Source: Cytobacillus massiliigabonensis
Lineage (GTDB): Bacteria > Bacillota > Bacilli > Bacillales > Cytobacillaceae
Length of the DNA: 64,000 nucleotides
Assembly (NCBI RefSeq): GCF_900199725.1
Contig: NZ_LT904902.1
Location: 770,781-834,780 of the forward strand
Reading direction: 5' to 3'
The translations under genes and the position numbers were made by a program. Positions 45,690-54,647 of this stretch are shown in pieces. Below the pieces are notes generated by a model. It was not told where the DNA came from. It was given only the letters and a program-made list of their open reading frames with translations, and did no database searches. The stretch's first letter is position 1. Each line of letters opens with the position of its first letter.

Positions 45690-47084
45690 ATGATGATTAA
45701 GACCGTAATTAAAGATTTATACAGAAATCAAGAAAATTTTAAAGACAAAACTGTTCAAATTTCAGGCTGGATTCGTACTCTTCGTGATTCTAAAACCATT
45801 GGCTTTATGGAGTTAAACGACGGTACATTCTTTAAGAGTGTACAAGTAGTTTTTGAAGATACCCTTGATAACTTCAAAGAAATTACGAAGCTGCCGATTA
45901 GCTCTTCTGTTTTAGTAGAAGGAGAATTTGTTCCAACTCCTGAAATGAAACAGCCTTTTGAAATTAAAGCGACAAAAATCGTTGTAGAAGGATTATCAGA
46001 TACAGATTATCCGTTACAAAAAAAGAGACATTCCCTTGAATATTTAAGAACAATCGCACATTTACGCCCGAGAGCCAATACCTTCTCAGCCGTTTTCAGA
46101 GTTAGATCTCTTGCATCGTACGCGATTCATAAATTCTTTCAAGATAAAGGTTTTGTCCATGTGCATACACCGATTATTACTGGAAGCGATACAGAAGGCG
46201 CCGGGGAAATGTTCCGTGTGACATCAATGGATTTAAACAAGCTTCCAAAAACTCAAGACGGAAAAGTGGATGAAAGTGCAGATTTCTTCGGCAAAGAATC
46301 CAATTTAACGGTTAGCGGTCAATTAAATGCAGAAACCTTTGCGCTCGCATTCCGTAATGTGTATACCTTTGGTCCGACCTTTAGAGCAGAAAATTCGAAT
46401 ACAGCACGGCATGCCGCAGAATTCTGGATGATTGAGCCGGAGGTTGCCTTTGCGGAATTACCGGATATCATGGACCTCGGAGAAGAAATGGTCAAGTATG
46501 TCATTGATTACGTTTTTGAACATGCACCTGAAGAAATGGCCTTCTTTAATAGCTTTATTGATAAAACGCTTATTGAAAGATTAAAGAATGCTTTAGAATC
46601 CGACTTTGGAAGAGTTACTTATACCGAAGCTGTTGAATTATTAAAGAACTCCGGCAAGGAATTTGACTACCCTGTTGAATGGGGGACGGATTTGCAGACA
46701 GAACATGAACGTTATCTTAGCGAGGAAGTTTACAAGCGTCCTGTCTTCGTAACCGACTATCCAAAAGAAATTAAGGCATTTTACATGAGAGCGAATGAAG
46801 ATGGCAAGACAGTAGCTGCGACTGACCTATTGGTTCCCGGCATTGGCGAGTTAATTGGAGGAAGCCAGCGTGAGGAAAGAGAAGAAGTCCTTGCGAATAG
46901 AATTAAAGAACTAGGTATGGCAGAAGAAGATTACTGGTGGTATCTCGAGCTTAGAAAATATGGCGGTACAAAGCATTCCGGCTATGGAATTGGGTTTGAA
47001 CGACTTGTCATGTACTTAACTGGAATGAAGAACATCCGCGATGTCATCCCATTCCCTCGTACACCAGGAAATGCAGATTTTTAA
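45690..47084 (+). CDS. asnS: Asparaginyl-tRNA synthetase
   Basis: A 464-residue class II synthetase. N-terminal OB-fold anticodon domain (about 15-110: [15 protein letters not shown]), then catalytic core with motif 2 [20 protein letters not shown] and motif 3 [15 protein letters not shown]. The C-terminus ends [11 protein letters not shown], typical of AsnRS. ATG 45690 (or the adjacent ATG 45693) follows AAGGAG; the frame extends back to 45549 through the T-box, which is leader RNA. The Asn specifier in the leader agrees with this identity. Confidence 0.95.
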   Translation: MMIKTVIKDLYRNQENFKDKTVQISGWIRTLRDSKTIGFMELNDGTFFKSVQVVFEDTLDNFKEITKLPISSSVLVEGEFVPTPEMKQPFEIKATKIVVEGLSDTDYPLQKKRHSLEYLRTIAHLRPRANTFSAVFRVRSLASYAIHKFFQDKGFVHVHTPIITGSDTEGAGEMFRVTSMDLNKLPKTQDGKVDESADFFGKESNLTVSGQLNAETFALAFRNVYTFGPTFRAENSNTARHAAEFWMIEPEVAFAELPDIMDLGEEMVKYVIDYVFEHAPEEMAFFNSFIDKTLIERLKNALESDFGRVTYTEAVELLKNSGKEFDYPVEWGTDLQTEHERYLSEEVYKRPVFVTDYPKEIKAFYMRANEDGKTVAATDLLVPGIGELIGGSQREEREEVLANRIKELGMAEEDYWWYLELRKYGGTKHSGYGIGFERLVMYLTGMKNIRDVIPFPRTPGNADF

Positions 47085-47100
47085 TTAAATAGATATAAAA

Positions 47101-47140
47101 AAATGAACAATAGAATGCTGCATTCTATTGTTCATTTTTT
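47101..47140 (+). terminator. Terminator of asnS
   Basis: AAATGAACAATAGAATG (47101-47117) is a perfect 17-bp inverted match to 47121-47137 with a 3-nt loop, then TTTACC. Confidence 0.95.
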
Positions 47141-47200
47141 ACCCTAACCCTCCTTTTATTTTTCCTGATCATTGCTGTCTTGAATAGCCTTGTAGATTAT

Positions 47201-47488
47201 TTATGGTCCATAAATAATCATAAATAGCAATAGACATATGTTAGATACTAACAAAATCTTTCCAAATAACTTTCTTATAGCTAAAACTGAAAATATTAAA
47301 GAAAGGATAAATGATGTAATTGCAACTTTTGATGGAAAATATGGAAAGTCTAAAATTCCTGTTAGCGGAAAAAATAAAATAAAGATGCTTATTAACAAAA
47401 ATATTGATGAAAAAAGAAATGCAAGCATGATATAACTAAAAGCAATTAACTTTTTAAAATGTTCCTCTTCATAAATATTTCCAGCCAT
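47201..47488 (-). CDS. Small membrane protein
   Basis: A 95-residue protein with three hydrophobic segments (about 14-35, 47-65, 70-92) and an N-terminal MAGNIYEEEHFKK. ATG 47488 has AAGGAG at a good distance; the frame extends to 47551 but that part is Lys-rich leader-like sequence. No family recognised. Confidence 0.65.
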   Translation of the reverse strand: MAGNIYEEEHFKKLIAFSYIMLAFLFSSIFLLISIFILFFPLTGILDFPYFPSKVAITSFILSLIFSVLAIRKLFGKILLVSNICLLLFMIIYGP

Positions 47489-47763
47489 TTTTTTCTCCTT
47501 TATAGTAAGTTTTCTATTTTTAATTAAATTTGATCTCTTCTTTAAAATCATCCATGCCTTACTTTAAATTTTCCTCATTTAATCTGCAAAAATGATTTTC
47601 GGGAAACTCCCTCCTATTATAAACATTGTATATTACATGTTATACAAGGAATTCTTAATATTTCCAATTTTTATGTTTTTATTTATCCATTCCTTTTCTG
47701 AAGCATTGTGAATGACTAGAGAATACTAGGCGATCGCTCGCATAATGCTATTTTACATAATAT

Positions 47764-47852
47764 TATGAATAATTAAAATGAAATTCTCTTGCAATCATGT
47801 CTTCGAGCAGATCCCCCTTTGCATCAGGGGATGGTAATAATCCTTCTTGCTG
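47764..47852 (-). pseudogene. C-terminal coding relic beside a repeat element
   Basis: On the minus strand about 30 codons read GLLPSPDAKGDLLEDMIARE and then FHFNYS and a stop at 47764. It has protein-like composition but no start; the repeat at 47850 begins where the frame would continue. Probably the tail of a gene lost when the repeat inserted or in a deletion. The remaining gap 47489-47763 holds nothing I can identify. Confidence 0.3.
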
Positions 47853-48096
47853 TTTCTCGTGTAGTAATATGAATACATAAGCGGAGAATTTCCGCTAAAG
47901 GATGTAAAAGAAGCTTTAGAAGCAGATATAAGCGGAGATATTCCGCTTATCTGCAGTAAATTAGCCAAAATCCAAAGTTTTTGAGAATTTAACCGGAAAA
48001 ACTCCCTTTATTTTTAAGGAAATATGAGTTTTCCCCAAATTAAGCGGAATTTTTCCGTTTATTTTTTAATCACAGGAAACCCAGTATTCAGTGACC
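47850..48096 (+). repeat. ~250-bp multi-hairpin repeat, copy 2
   Basis: Contains four inverted repeats built on the same word: GCGGAGAATTTCCGC (47881), TAAGCGGAGATATTCCGCTTA (47935 region, 20 bases from AAGCGG), a degenerate CGGAAAAACTCC followed by TTTTTAAGGAAATA, and GCGGAATTTTTCCG (48044). AGAAGCAGATATAAGCGGAG is shared exactly with the reverse complement of the copy at 53032-53290. No open frame; ends are approximate. Confidence 0.78.
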
Positions 48097-48241
48097 CGGT
48101 TTCAAGGCAATAAGTTAAATGGCTTATAGTATATTATTGCAGGCTTAATGAAGCAGCTTTATATTTAACTCTAATAGATAAAAGGAAATCAGTTATAGAG
48201 ATAGAATATGTAGCAGTGTTTGTGAAAGGGGGATTAGAGGG

Positions 48242-49159
48242 ATGAGTAAAATATTTTTTAATGAGTTTGAAAAGAAACTTAAAAGCATTCGAATTGAAGC
48301 TTTTGTCATTTATAAAGGGAATACACGGATTTTCGAATACTTGAAGAATAAAAAGGCCGCAGAAAAGCCGTCCAAGGTTTATTCCATTACAAAGAGCATT
48401 GTTTCTTTACTAATTGGAATCTTGGTAGATAAAGGCTTAATAAAAAATATTCACGAACCCATTCAAAACTACTTTCCGGAAATAGTAGAGTCTAATGACC
48501 TGCAGAAGAAAGAAATTACACTATTTCACTTGCTCACCATGACTTCGGGGTTACAAGCAGGAAATTTTCAAGGATCAAAAAACTGGGTTACATTCATACT
48601 AGAACAGCCCATTAAATACAAACCTGGTTCAACTTTTCAGTATCATTCGGGAGACTCTCACTTACTAAGTGCAATTATACAAAAAATTTCTGGTATTCCC
48701 TCTGCTTCATTTGCTGAAAAATATCTGTTCCGTCCATTAGGGATAAATAAATACTCTTGGCTAAAGGACCCACAAGGAATTCACGGAGGCGGATTTAGTA
48801 TTTCATTAAATTTAGAGGATATGGTGAAGATTGGATTATTACTTTTAAACGAAGGGCGCTTTCATTCTAATCAGCTGATTTCATCTAACTGGCTCCATCA
48901 GGCAACAAGACCTTATAAAGAAGTTGAAACCGCAAGTGTAGGAACATATGGATATGGGTATCAGCTATGGACATATGAAAATACTAATTCTAGCAGCCCG
49001 ATTGAATATTACTATGCTAATGGCATGTTTGGGCAATATATATTTATTGTTCCGAAGTTAAATATTATGGCTGTGGCAAAAAGTCATCTGCAAAATGACC
49101 TGCAATCTGCACCAAGACTCTTTTTCGAAGAGCTAATAGGCAGCTGGCAGGATGGGTGA
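48242..49159 (+). CDS. Beta-lactamase-fold serine hydrolase
   Basis: A 305-residue protein of the class C beta-lactamase/esterase superfamily. SITKS (S-x-x-K, near residue 49) gives the nucleophile and base; YHSGDSH supplies the Tyr-x-Ser motif; the third motif is weak (HGGGFS). There is no signal peptide, so it should be cytosolic and is more likely an esterase or peptidase than an antibiotic lactamase. ATG 48242 is preceded by GAAAGGGGG. Single gene with its own terminator. Confidence 0.85.
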   Translation: MSKIFFNEFEKKLKSIRIEAFVIYKGNTRIFEYLKNKKAAEKPSKVYSITKSIVSLLIGILVDKGLIKNIHEPIQNYFPEIVESNDLQKKEITLFHLLTMTSGLQAGNFQGSKNWVTFILEQPIKYKPGSTFQYHSGDSHLLSAIIQKISGIPSASFAEKYLFRPLGINKYSWLKDPQGIHGGGFSISLNLEDMVKIGLLLLNEGRFHSNQLISSNWLHQATRPYKEVETASVGTYGYGYQLWTYENTNSSSPIEYYYANGMFGQYIFIVPKLNIMAVAKSHLQNDLQSAPRLFFEELIGSWQDG

Positions 49160-49269
49160 AAGCTTTGAGCAAGTCAAACTCGGGGTCTATTATACTAATT
49201 TCTTATTCAACTAAAGGACATTATTTTTCCATAATCAGCAATCACGTGCTTACCCGAAATAACGAAAAA

Positions 49270-49303
49270 GAAACAACTTGGAATGACCAAGCTGTTTTCT
49301 TTC
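49270..49303 (+). terminator. Terminator of the beta-lactamase-like gene
   Basis: AAACAACTTGG (49271-49281) pairs with CCAAGCTGTTT (49287-49297) with one mismatch and is followed by TCTTTCTG. Confidence 0.75.
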
Positions 49304-49442
49304 TGTGTAAAAAAAGAGATTGGCAGTCTGACTTCTAGAATAAGCCTTTATGTACGGAGTAAAATCCCTGCAGTTGAAAGTAGGCAGTCCGACATTTATA
49401 TACTTGGTTGTGAGCAGATGCTCATGAATGTTTTTTGACCAT

Positions 49443-50129
49443 TTAGTTACTCATTTGCTTTTCACTTACATAAATCAAGTATTCTTGTGCTTTTAAGAAA
49501 GTCTCTTGTGAATCGGCAGGTATCATTTCAATTTCAGGAGCGGTTGAAACGCCTATTTGCGCCATAATCGTTTCGTAAGTCAACAAGGCTTGAATATATT
49601 GATCATATTCTTCCGTTGTTAAAACCTCCTCGCTTGATGAGACACCGTTTAATTTATCAAAGTATGGCTGAATTTCGTACATAGCTGCTTTCATTTCCTC
49701 TAGTTGTGCTGCAGGAACTTGAGAATAATCGATGTTTCCATTTTTATCGCCAAACTCAAGTTTTGCATCAGTGATGACATTTAGTAAATCTTTAAATTGA
49801 TCATATTGTTCTTTTCCAAGCTCACCTTTCGCCTGCGTTAATTTTGCATCAAACAATAAGTAACTTTCCATTGTGACACTCGCTACATGTTTTTTGAGAT
49901 TTTCAAATGATCCATATAAATCATCCGCAAGCAGGGATTGATAGGCAAATGCACCTGTTGGAATGAGTAAACAAGCGGATATGGCAGCTATAGCTACTCT
50001 CTTTTTGACAAAACGGGTCACTCTTCCTCCCATTTCCGTCTTTGCTTTATGAATCCCCAATTTGCTTCGCTTGTGAAGTTCTACTGGAATTTCAATTTTT
50101 TCTACCTCTTGTTTAAACTGATTTTCCAT
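49443..50129 (-). CDS. Membrane anti-sigma-like protein (DUF3600 type)
   Basis: A 228-residue protein with a cytosolic N-terminus of about 45 residues, one membrane segment (VAIAAISACLLIPTGAFAY) and an extracytoplasmic alpha/beta domain with many Glu. The start overlaps the end of the ECF sigma gene by 17 bp, the usual sigma/anti-sigma coupling. ATG 50129 follows GGGGG at about 9 bp; the TTG at 50138 is the alternative. Probably holds the sigma factor at the membrane until a wall or envelope signal. Confidence 0.8.
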   Translation of the reverse strand: MENQFKQEVEKIEIPVELHKRSKLGIHKAKTEMGGRVTRFVKKRVAIAAISACLLIPTGAFAYQSLLADDLYGSFENLKKHVASVTMESYLLFDAKLTQAKGELGKEQYDQFKDLLNVITDAKLEFGDKNGNIDYSQVPAAQLEEMKAAMYEIQPYFDKLNGVSSSEEVLTTEEYDQYIQALLTYETIMAQIGVSTAPEIEMIPADSQETFLKAQEYLIYVSEKQMSN

Positions 50130-50649
50130 AGTTCCCAACCCCCTTTATATTTTGACGGAGCTTATCTAAAGCACGGTATAATACAGACTTTGCTGTTCCA
50201 AGCGGCATGTCCAATATCTCTGCTATTTCCTTTAACGTACGATCATCGTAATACTTTAAGAGAACGACGCTTTTCTCATCCTCCTGCAAAGTATTCATCA
50301 GTTCATCTAAGGATAAAGAAAGGGCAATATCTTGATTTTCTGACCCGATAAGTACTTCAAAATCCGGATATAGCGGAATCACCTTTTTATTTTTATTAAT
50401 GACATTTAACGAACAATTGATTGTAATTTTCATTAGCCATGTCTTGAAATACTCTGGATTTTTCAATGTGCCGATTTTCTTAAAAGATTGATAGGCTACT
50501 TCTTGAACAATATCTAATGCATCATCTTGGTTTTTCACATAAACATAAGCCATTCGATAAATATCTTCTTCATACCGCTGGAAAAGCGTTAAGTAGGCTT
50601 TGTCATTTCCTTTTTGCGCTTTCTTTACTAGCCGTTCAAGCTTCATCAT
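50113..50649 (-). CDS. ECF-type RNA polymerase sigma factor
   Basis: A 178-residue sigma-70 family factor: region 2 (about 18-85) with DDALDIVQEVAYQSFKKI and region 4 (about 120-170) with RTLKEIAEILDMPLGTAKSV as the helix-turn-helix. ATG 50649 has AAGGAGGAAG. It is co-translated with the membrane protein that follows. Target promoters are not evident here. Confidence 0.92.
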   Translation of the reverse strand: MMKLERLVKKAQKGNDKAYLTLFQRYEEDIYRMAYVYVKNQDDALDIVQEVAYQSFKKIGTLKNPEYFKTWLMKITINCSLNVINKNKKVIPLYPDFEVLIGSENQDIALSLSLDELMNTLQEDEKSVVLLKYYDDRTLKEIAEILDMPLGTAKSVLYRALDKLRQNIKGVGNYGKSV

Positions 50650-50837
50650 ACTTCCTCCTTTCGTTTGGCTCTACATCTATTAGACAAACAAGAAAGTCAT
50701 TTGGCTTAAATTTCTTCATTATATTTTTATGTATAGAGATATTTCTATCAAACCTGTTATAGATTTCAGTGTGATTTTTTTAATGTTATGTTTATTTAGC
50801 TTTAAAGGGTTTTGGTTTATCACCTGTACATTCACAT

Positions 50838-50877
50838 AAAGAAAGAGTGTAATACTGCTGCCAGAATTACACCCTCT
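50838..50877 (-). terminator. Terminator after the two membrane-protein genes
   Basis: On the minus strand GAGGGTGTAAT pairs with ATTACACTC around a CTGGCAGCAGT loop, followed by TTTCTTTATG. A closely similar hairpin is at 58806-58845. Confidence 0.75.
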
Positions 50878-50924
50878 CCTGAAGTATTATTAGATATAAT
50901 GTAGAGAAGTTTTACTGAAGGCTT

Positions 50925-51428
50925 TCAATAGTGTTTCTCACCATATGTTTGAATCATCCGGTAAAAGACAACCCAAAAGCTTTGAACCAATAAATAAATA
51001 ACAAAAGAATAAAAAATACTATAGCCATGCTGATAGTGAAAGATCCCTATCATCACACAAAATCGCTCTATCACAGCACTCACAAACGCCCATATTAAGA
51101 TGTACAATAAAGAATAAGCAGATTTGATGTTAAAGTAGTCATATAGGTAAAAGAAAAGGTAGCTGATTGGAGCGTACATTACATGGGATAAAAAGTCCAT
51201 CAGTTCAAAAGAAGTGCTATCATTTATAACATAATAACTGACTGGAAGCACACTTAGAGTATGATCGAATAGAAAACCAAAAAATACGCCACAAATGAGA
51301 TAAACACAGGTCGTTTTTTTCGAAAAACGTCTAGGCAGTTTTAACACCAGAAAAGAGCCAGCAATTAGTGAAAGGATGATACACCACTCGTTCGCATTAT
51401 AATTCATTACATAACGAAAGATATTCAT
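50925..51428 (-). CDS. CBO0543-like integral membrane protein
   Basis: A 167-residue protein with five hydrophobic segments. The pattern RYVMNYNANEW near the start, a conserved FLFDH and the C-terminal YSFVIYLLVQSFWVVFYR resemble CBO0543-family membrane proteins of bacilli and clostridia. Function unknown. It starts 2 bp after the neighbouring membrane-protein gene, so they are co-transcribed. Confidence 0.7.
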   Translation of the reverse strand: MNIFRYVMNYNANEWCIILSLIAGSFLVLKLPRRFSKKTTCVYLICGVFFGFLFDHTLSVLPVSYYVINDSTSFELMDFLSHVMYAPISYLFFYLYDYFNIKSAYSLLYILIWAFVSAVIERFCVMIGIFHYQHGYSIFYSFVIYLLVQSFWVVFYRMIQTYGEKHY

Positions 51429-51430
51429 GT

Positions 51431-51901
51431 TTACTTGGCTTCACCCTTTTCTAATCCTAAAAACCACCTGGCGATCCACCATGTTATGACCATAAAAACC
51501 CCATACATCATGGCTGAATAAAATTCATTCCATTTTTGATAGGTAATGAGGCCAGCCTCCAAATATATTCGGTTTTCTAAGCACAAAAGCAATAATATCA
51601 GTGCTGATAATCCCCAACGCCATTTAATTTTTAATTGCGAATTGAGCAGTGTACATACAGACATGAGAATCTGAAGAGGGATGATTATAAAGCGACAAAT
51701 ATACATGGCAAAGGAACCTTCAACACTGCGAGTGAGTGGAACCCATTGCAAATTGACATCAAGTATAGTGAAAATGGTAATTGTTATTATTCCGATAATG
51801 AAGTATAAAAAAATCATTTCAGTAAGAGATAACTTTTTGGGTATTATTGCAAAAACAATCAATACGAACCAAGCTAACAGCGCTAGTATTGCAAGCGGCA
51901 T
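51431..51901 (-). CDS. Small integral membrane protein
   Basis: A 156-residue protein with four or five hydrophobic segments and a conserved-looking ENRIYLEAGLITYQKWN outside loop. ATG 51901 follows AAAGGATG. First gene of a two-gene unit with the CBO0543-like protein. I do not recognise a function. Confidence 0.7.
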   Translation of the reverse strand: MPLAILALLAWFVLIVFAIIPKKLSLTEMIFLYFIIGIITITIFTILDVNLQWVPLTRSVEGSFAMYICRFIIIPLQILMSVCTLLNSQLKIKWRWGLSALILLLLCLENRIYLEAGLITYQKWNEFYSAMMYGVFMVITWWIARWFLGLEKGEAK

Positions 51902-52062
51902 AATAAATCATCCTTTGAAGTAAAATGGCAGATAGACGTATTATTTCCAAAAGCCATATAAAAAATCGCAATGTAAAGAAAACTCTAAAATATGTAACTC
52001 TATTTCCTGCTATTTATGTGAAACACTAAACAAATAATTTCTTTTATAATCTGATTTAAAAT

Positions 52063-52105
52063 AAAAATAAGCGCTGATTCTTATCAAAAGAAAGCGCTCA
52101 TTTTT
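52063..52105 (-). terminator. Terminator of the Nudix-VOC pair
   Basis: AGCGCT at 52070-52075 and 52093-52098 form the stem core (extended by TAAGCGCT/AGCGCTCA), followed on the minus strand by TATTTTTATTTT. Confidence 0.7.
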
Positions 52106-52122
52106 GCCAAACAATATCCATT

Positions 52123-52521
52123 TTACTTCGGAAGATTCAGCTGCCATGAAACACCGAACCGATCATTTAGCCAGCCAAATTTCTTACTGAAACCATAGTC
52201 ACCAAGCGGCATAAGTGCTTGCCCATCTGACATGAGTTTCTCATAAAGATTGTCAAGCTCCTCTTCCGTATCACAAGTAACAAAAATTGAAAATGACGGA
52301 GTAAAGGAAAACGAATGTTTCAAATTACTGTCAATGCACATAAATTCCTGCCCTTTCAAGGAAAAAGTAGCCTGCATGACCGTTCCTTCATCCCCAGTTT
52401 CATTTGCCCCATAGCGAACAATACTTGTAATTTTTGAATCGTCAATGATTGATATGTAATAATTCATTGCTTCTTCTGCCTTGCCATCTTGAAACATTAA
52501 GAATGGTGTAACCTTTTCCAC
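52123..52521 (-). CDS. PhnB-like VOC protein
   Basis: A 132-residue protein of the 3-demethylubiquinone/PhnB VOC type: VEKVTPFLMFQDGKAEEAMN at the start and DYGFSKKFGWLNDRFGVSW at the end. Start is GTG 52521 with CAGGAG upstream; the frame extends to 52575 but would overlap the Nudix gene. Substrate unknown. Confidence 0.82.
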   Translation of the reverse strand: MEKVTPFLMFQDGKAEEAMNYYISIIDDSKITSIVRYGANETGDEGTVMQATFSLKGQEFMCIDSNLKHSFSFTPSFSIFVTCDTEEELDNLYEKLMSDGQALMPLGDYGFSKKFGWLNDRFGVSWQLNLPK

Positions 52522-52549
52522 ATGAATCGACTCCTGTCCTATGGGATTT

Positions 52550-53002
52550 TCATATAATTTGTTTATGAAATACATTCATTGGGTGAAAACTTTTATTAAG
52601 AAGGCAATTTGCTATTTGTTTTATTACATGAGGATTGCGAAGTTCATCATCTTTAAATTTCACTAAATCACTCACCTTCACCCAGTTATTGTCTATTATA
52701 CCATCTTCGAGCTTGATCGATCCTCCAATAACCTCTCCTGTAAAATGGAACATGATAACTTGATCTTGAGAACTGCTGATAAAGTTATACACACCTGTTG
52801 TATTTGTCAGTTCCACATCGAGTCCCGTCTCTTCTTTCACTTCTCTTTTGGCTGCATGAAGGATGTCTTCTCCAAATTCAATCCGTCCACTTGGAAAATT
52901 CCATTTATTAATGATATTTGGTTGGTTTTCCTTAATAATGAAAACTTCTTCATCTTTGATTATAGAAACACTAGCAACTAAAACAATCGGATGATTAGCC
53001 AT
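52550..53002 (-). CDS. Nudix hydrolase
   Basis: A 150-residue Nudix protein. The box runs from GRIEFGED to REVKEETGLDVE (G-x5-E-x7-R-E-x2-E-E-x-G), near residues 42-62. ATG 53002 follows GAGGAG. Likely cleaves a nucleoside-diphosphate derivative; substrate unknown. Confidence 0.92.
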   Translation of the reverse strand: MANHPIVLVASVSIIKDEEVFIIKENQPNIINKWNFPSGRIEFGEDILHAAKREVKEETGLDVELTNTTGVYNFISSSQDQVIMFHFTGEVIGGSIKLEDGIIDNNWVKVSDLVKFKDDELRNPHVIKQIANCLLNKSFHPMNVFHKQII

Positions 53003-53031
53003 TTTTTCTCCTCTGTATGTTATTTATAGGC

Positions 53032-53290
53032 ACTGTTAAAACTGAATGCTGCTTTTCCAGTGTTTGAAAAATAAACGGAAAAATTCCGTTTAAATTGAGA
53101 AATAGCGATATTTCCTTAAAAATAAGCGGAGTTTTTCCGCTTAAAGAATCCAAATCGGTGGATTTTGTCTTGTTTAGAGCAGTTAAGCGGAATATCTCCG
53201 CTTATATCTGCTTCTTAAGCTTCCTCTTAATACATTAGCCGGAAATTTTCCGCTTAAGGAATTCTCATACCTACGGAAAAATCATCAATG
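53032..53290 (-). repeat. ~250-bp multi-hairpin repeat, copy 3 (inverted)
   Basis: Read on the minus strand it aligns from end to end with the copy at 47850-48096: TAAGCGGAAAATTTCCGG, AGAAGCAGATATAAGCGGAG, GCGGAAAAACTCCGCTTATT and AAACGGAATTTTTCCGTTT in the same order. CATTCAGTTTTAACAG marks one end. It fills the gap 53003-53420 before the MurG promoter. Confidence 0.8.
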
Positions 53291-53423
53291 AATACTAGCA
53301 GAGCCTATTTATATTTAATGGTTATTTTAACTACTCTTTTCGCTTCCACATCTTCATTTTCCTTCCTCAAGAAACCAATACTTTACTTTCCATCCCTTTT
53401 TCAACAGCAAATCAGTTTTCACC

Positions 53424-53452
53424 TTATGTTGCATGACTTTATAAATTATAAT
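53424..53452 (+). promoter_or_regulatory. Likely promoter of the MurG gene
   Basis: TTATGT (53424-53429) and TATAAT (53447-53452) with 17-bp spacing give a short leader before ATG 53483. This supports the shorter start of the MurG frame. Confidence 0.5.
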
Positions 53453-53482
53453 GAAAGGAATAAACTCTTAGGCAGGTATAAA

Positions 53483-54544
53483 ATGAATAAACAATCAATC
53501 GTATTTACTGGAGGCGGCTCTGCAGGGCATGTGACTCCCAATATCGCCATTTTGAATGAGCTTTCAAAAGAAGAGTGGGTGATCCATTATATAGGATCGA
53601 AAAAAGGAATAGAAAAAGAGCTAATTTCCTCCATGCATATTCCCTATTACGAAATTAGCAGCGGCAAGCTCCGCCGGTACATGGATGCAGAAAATGTGAA
53701 GGATCTATTTCGTGTATTAAAGGGGATGCTGGAAGCAAGAAAGCTTCTCAAAAAGCTAAAGCCTAAACTTGTTTTTTCAAAGGGAGGCTTTGTCTCTGTT
53801 CCAGTAATCCTTGCTGCCAGTTCACTAAACATACCAATATATATACATGAAAGTGATTTGACGCCAGGTTTAGCCAATAAAATTTCTCAGCGTTTTGCTG
53901 CAAAAATCTTTACATCCTTTGAAGAAGCAGCCAAGCATTTTCCAGCACATAAAACGGCTGCCATCGGATCTCCAATAAGGAGGGAGATTTTTTCAGGGGA
54001 TAAGGAGAGTGGAAAACGGTTTCTTGGGTTTCAGAATGATAAGCCTATTTTAACTGTCATGGGGGGCAGCCTGGGGGCGAAAAAAATTAACGAAACAATC
54101 AGGGGATGCCTAAATGAGCTTACTTCCCAGTACCAAATTGTCCATCTATGCGGAAAAGGGCAGAAAGATGAAAGCTTAAATAACATGACAAATTACCGGC
54201 AATTTGAATACGTAAACAAAGAGCTCCCTGATATCCTTGCTGCAACAGACACTATCGTTACAAGAGGAGGATCAAACGCCCTTTTTGAATTTCTGGCTTT
54301 AAAAATCCCTATGTTAATTATCCCTCTGACTAAAAAACAAAGCAGAGGCGATCAAATTTTAAACGCAGAAGCCTTTACGAAAAAAGGATTCGCCCTGACA
54401 TTAGATGAAGAAAAATTAACGAAACACAGACTCATTGAATCATTAGAAAACCTCGAAAAATATAGAGGAACAATCATTCATTCCATGAACATTTCACCTA
54501 TGGGTGACGCGCTTTCCGTTTTGCTTAAAGAAATTCAAAAATAA
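53483..54544 (+). CDS. murG: MurG-type N-acetylglucosaminyltransferase, orphan copy
   Basis: A 353-residue GT-B enzyme with FTGGGSAGHVTPN at the N-terminus, HESDLTPGLANK, GSPIRREIFSG, GGSLGAKKINE and RGGSNALFEFLALKIP. MurG transfers GlcNAc from UDP-GlcNAc to lipid I to make lipid II on the inner membrane face. It lies alone, outside any division and cell wall cluster, so it is probably a second MurG; bacilli of the cereus group also carry extra copies. ATG 53483 has only a weak site (AGGCAGGT). The frame extends to 53288 but that part is promoter. Confidence 0.88.
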   Translation: MNKQSIVFTGGGSAGHVTPNIAILNELSKEEWVIHYIGSKKGIEKELISSMHIPYYEISSGKLRRYMDAENVKDLFRVLKGMLEARKLLKKLKPKLVFSKGGFVSVPVILAASSLNIPIYIHESDLTPGLANKISQRFAAKIFTSFEEAAKHFPAHKTAAIGSPIRREIFSGDKESGKRFLGFQNDKPILTVMGGSLGAKKINETIRGCLNELTSQYQIVHLCGKGQKDESLNNMTNYRQFEYVNKELPDILAATDTIVTRGGSNALFEFLALKIPMLIIPLTKKQSRGDQILNAEAFTKKGFALTLDEEKLTKHRLIESLENLEKYRGTIIHSMNISPMGDALSVLLKEIQK

Positions 54545-54647
54545 TCGTTTAGGCTACATGAAGGACTAGTATCAGTGCTGCTAGCCCTTCCATACCTTCC
54601 CTGCTTATTGTAACAAGGCTAATAATGCAATTTATCTTTGAACAGCT

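Noticed and set aside
49156-49338. 60-residue plus-strand frame after the beta-lactamase-like gene
   Set aside because: It runs through the terminator hairpin at 49270-49297 and has no protein-like motif.
53288-53482. 65-residue extension of MurG
   Set aside because: It precedes the likely promoter and does not resemble the MurG N-terminus, which starts just before the GGGSAGH motif.
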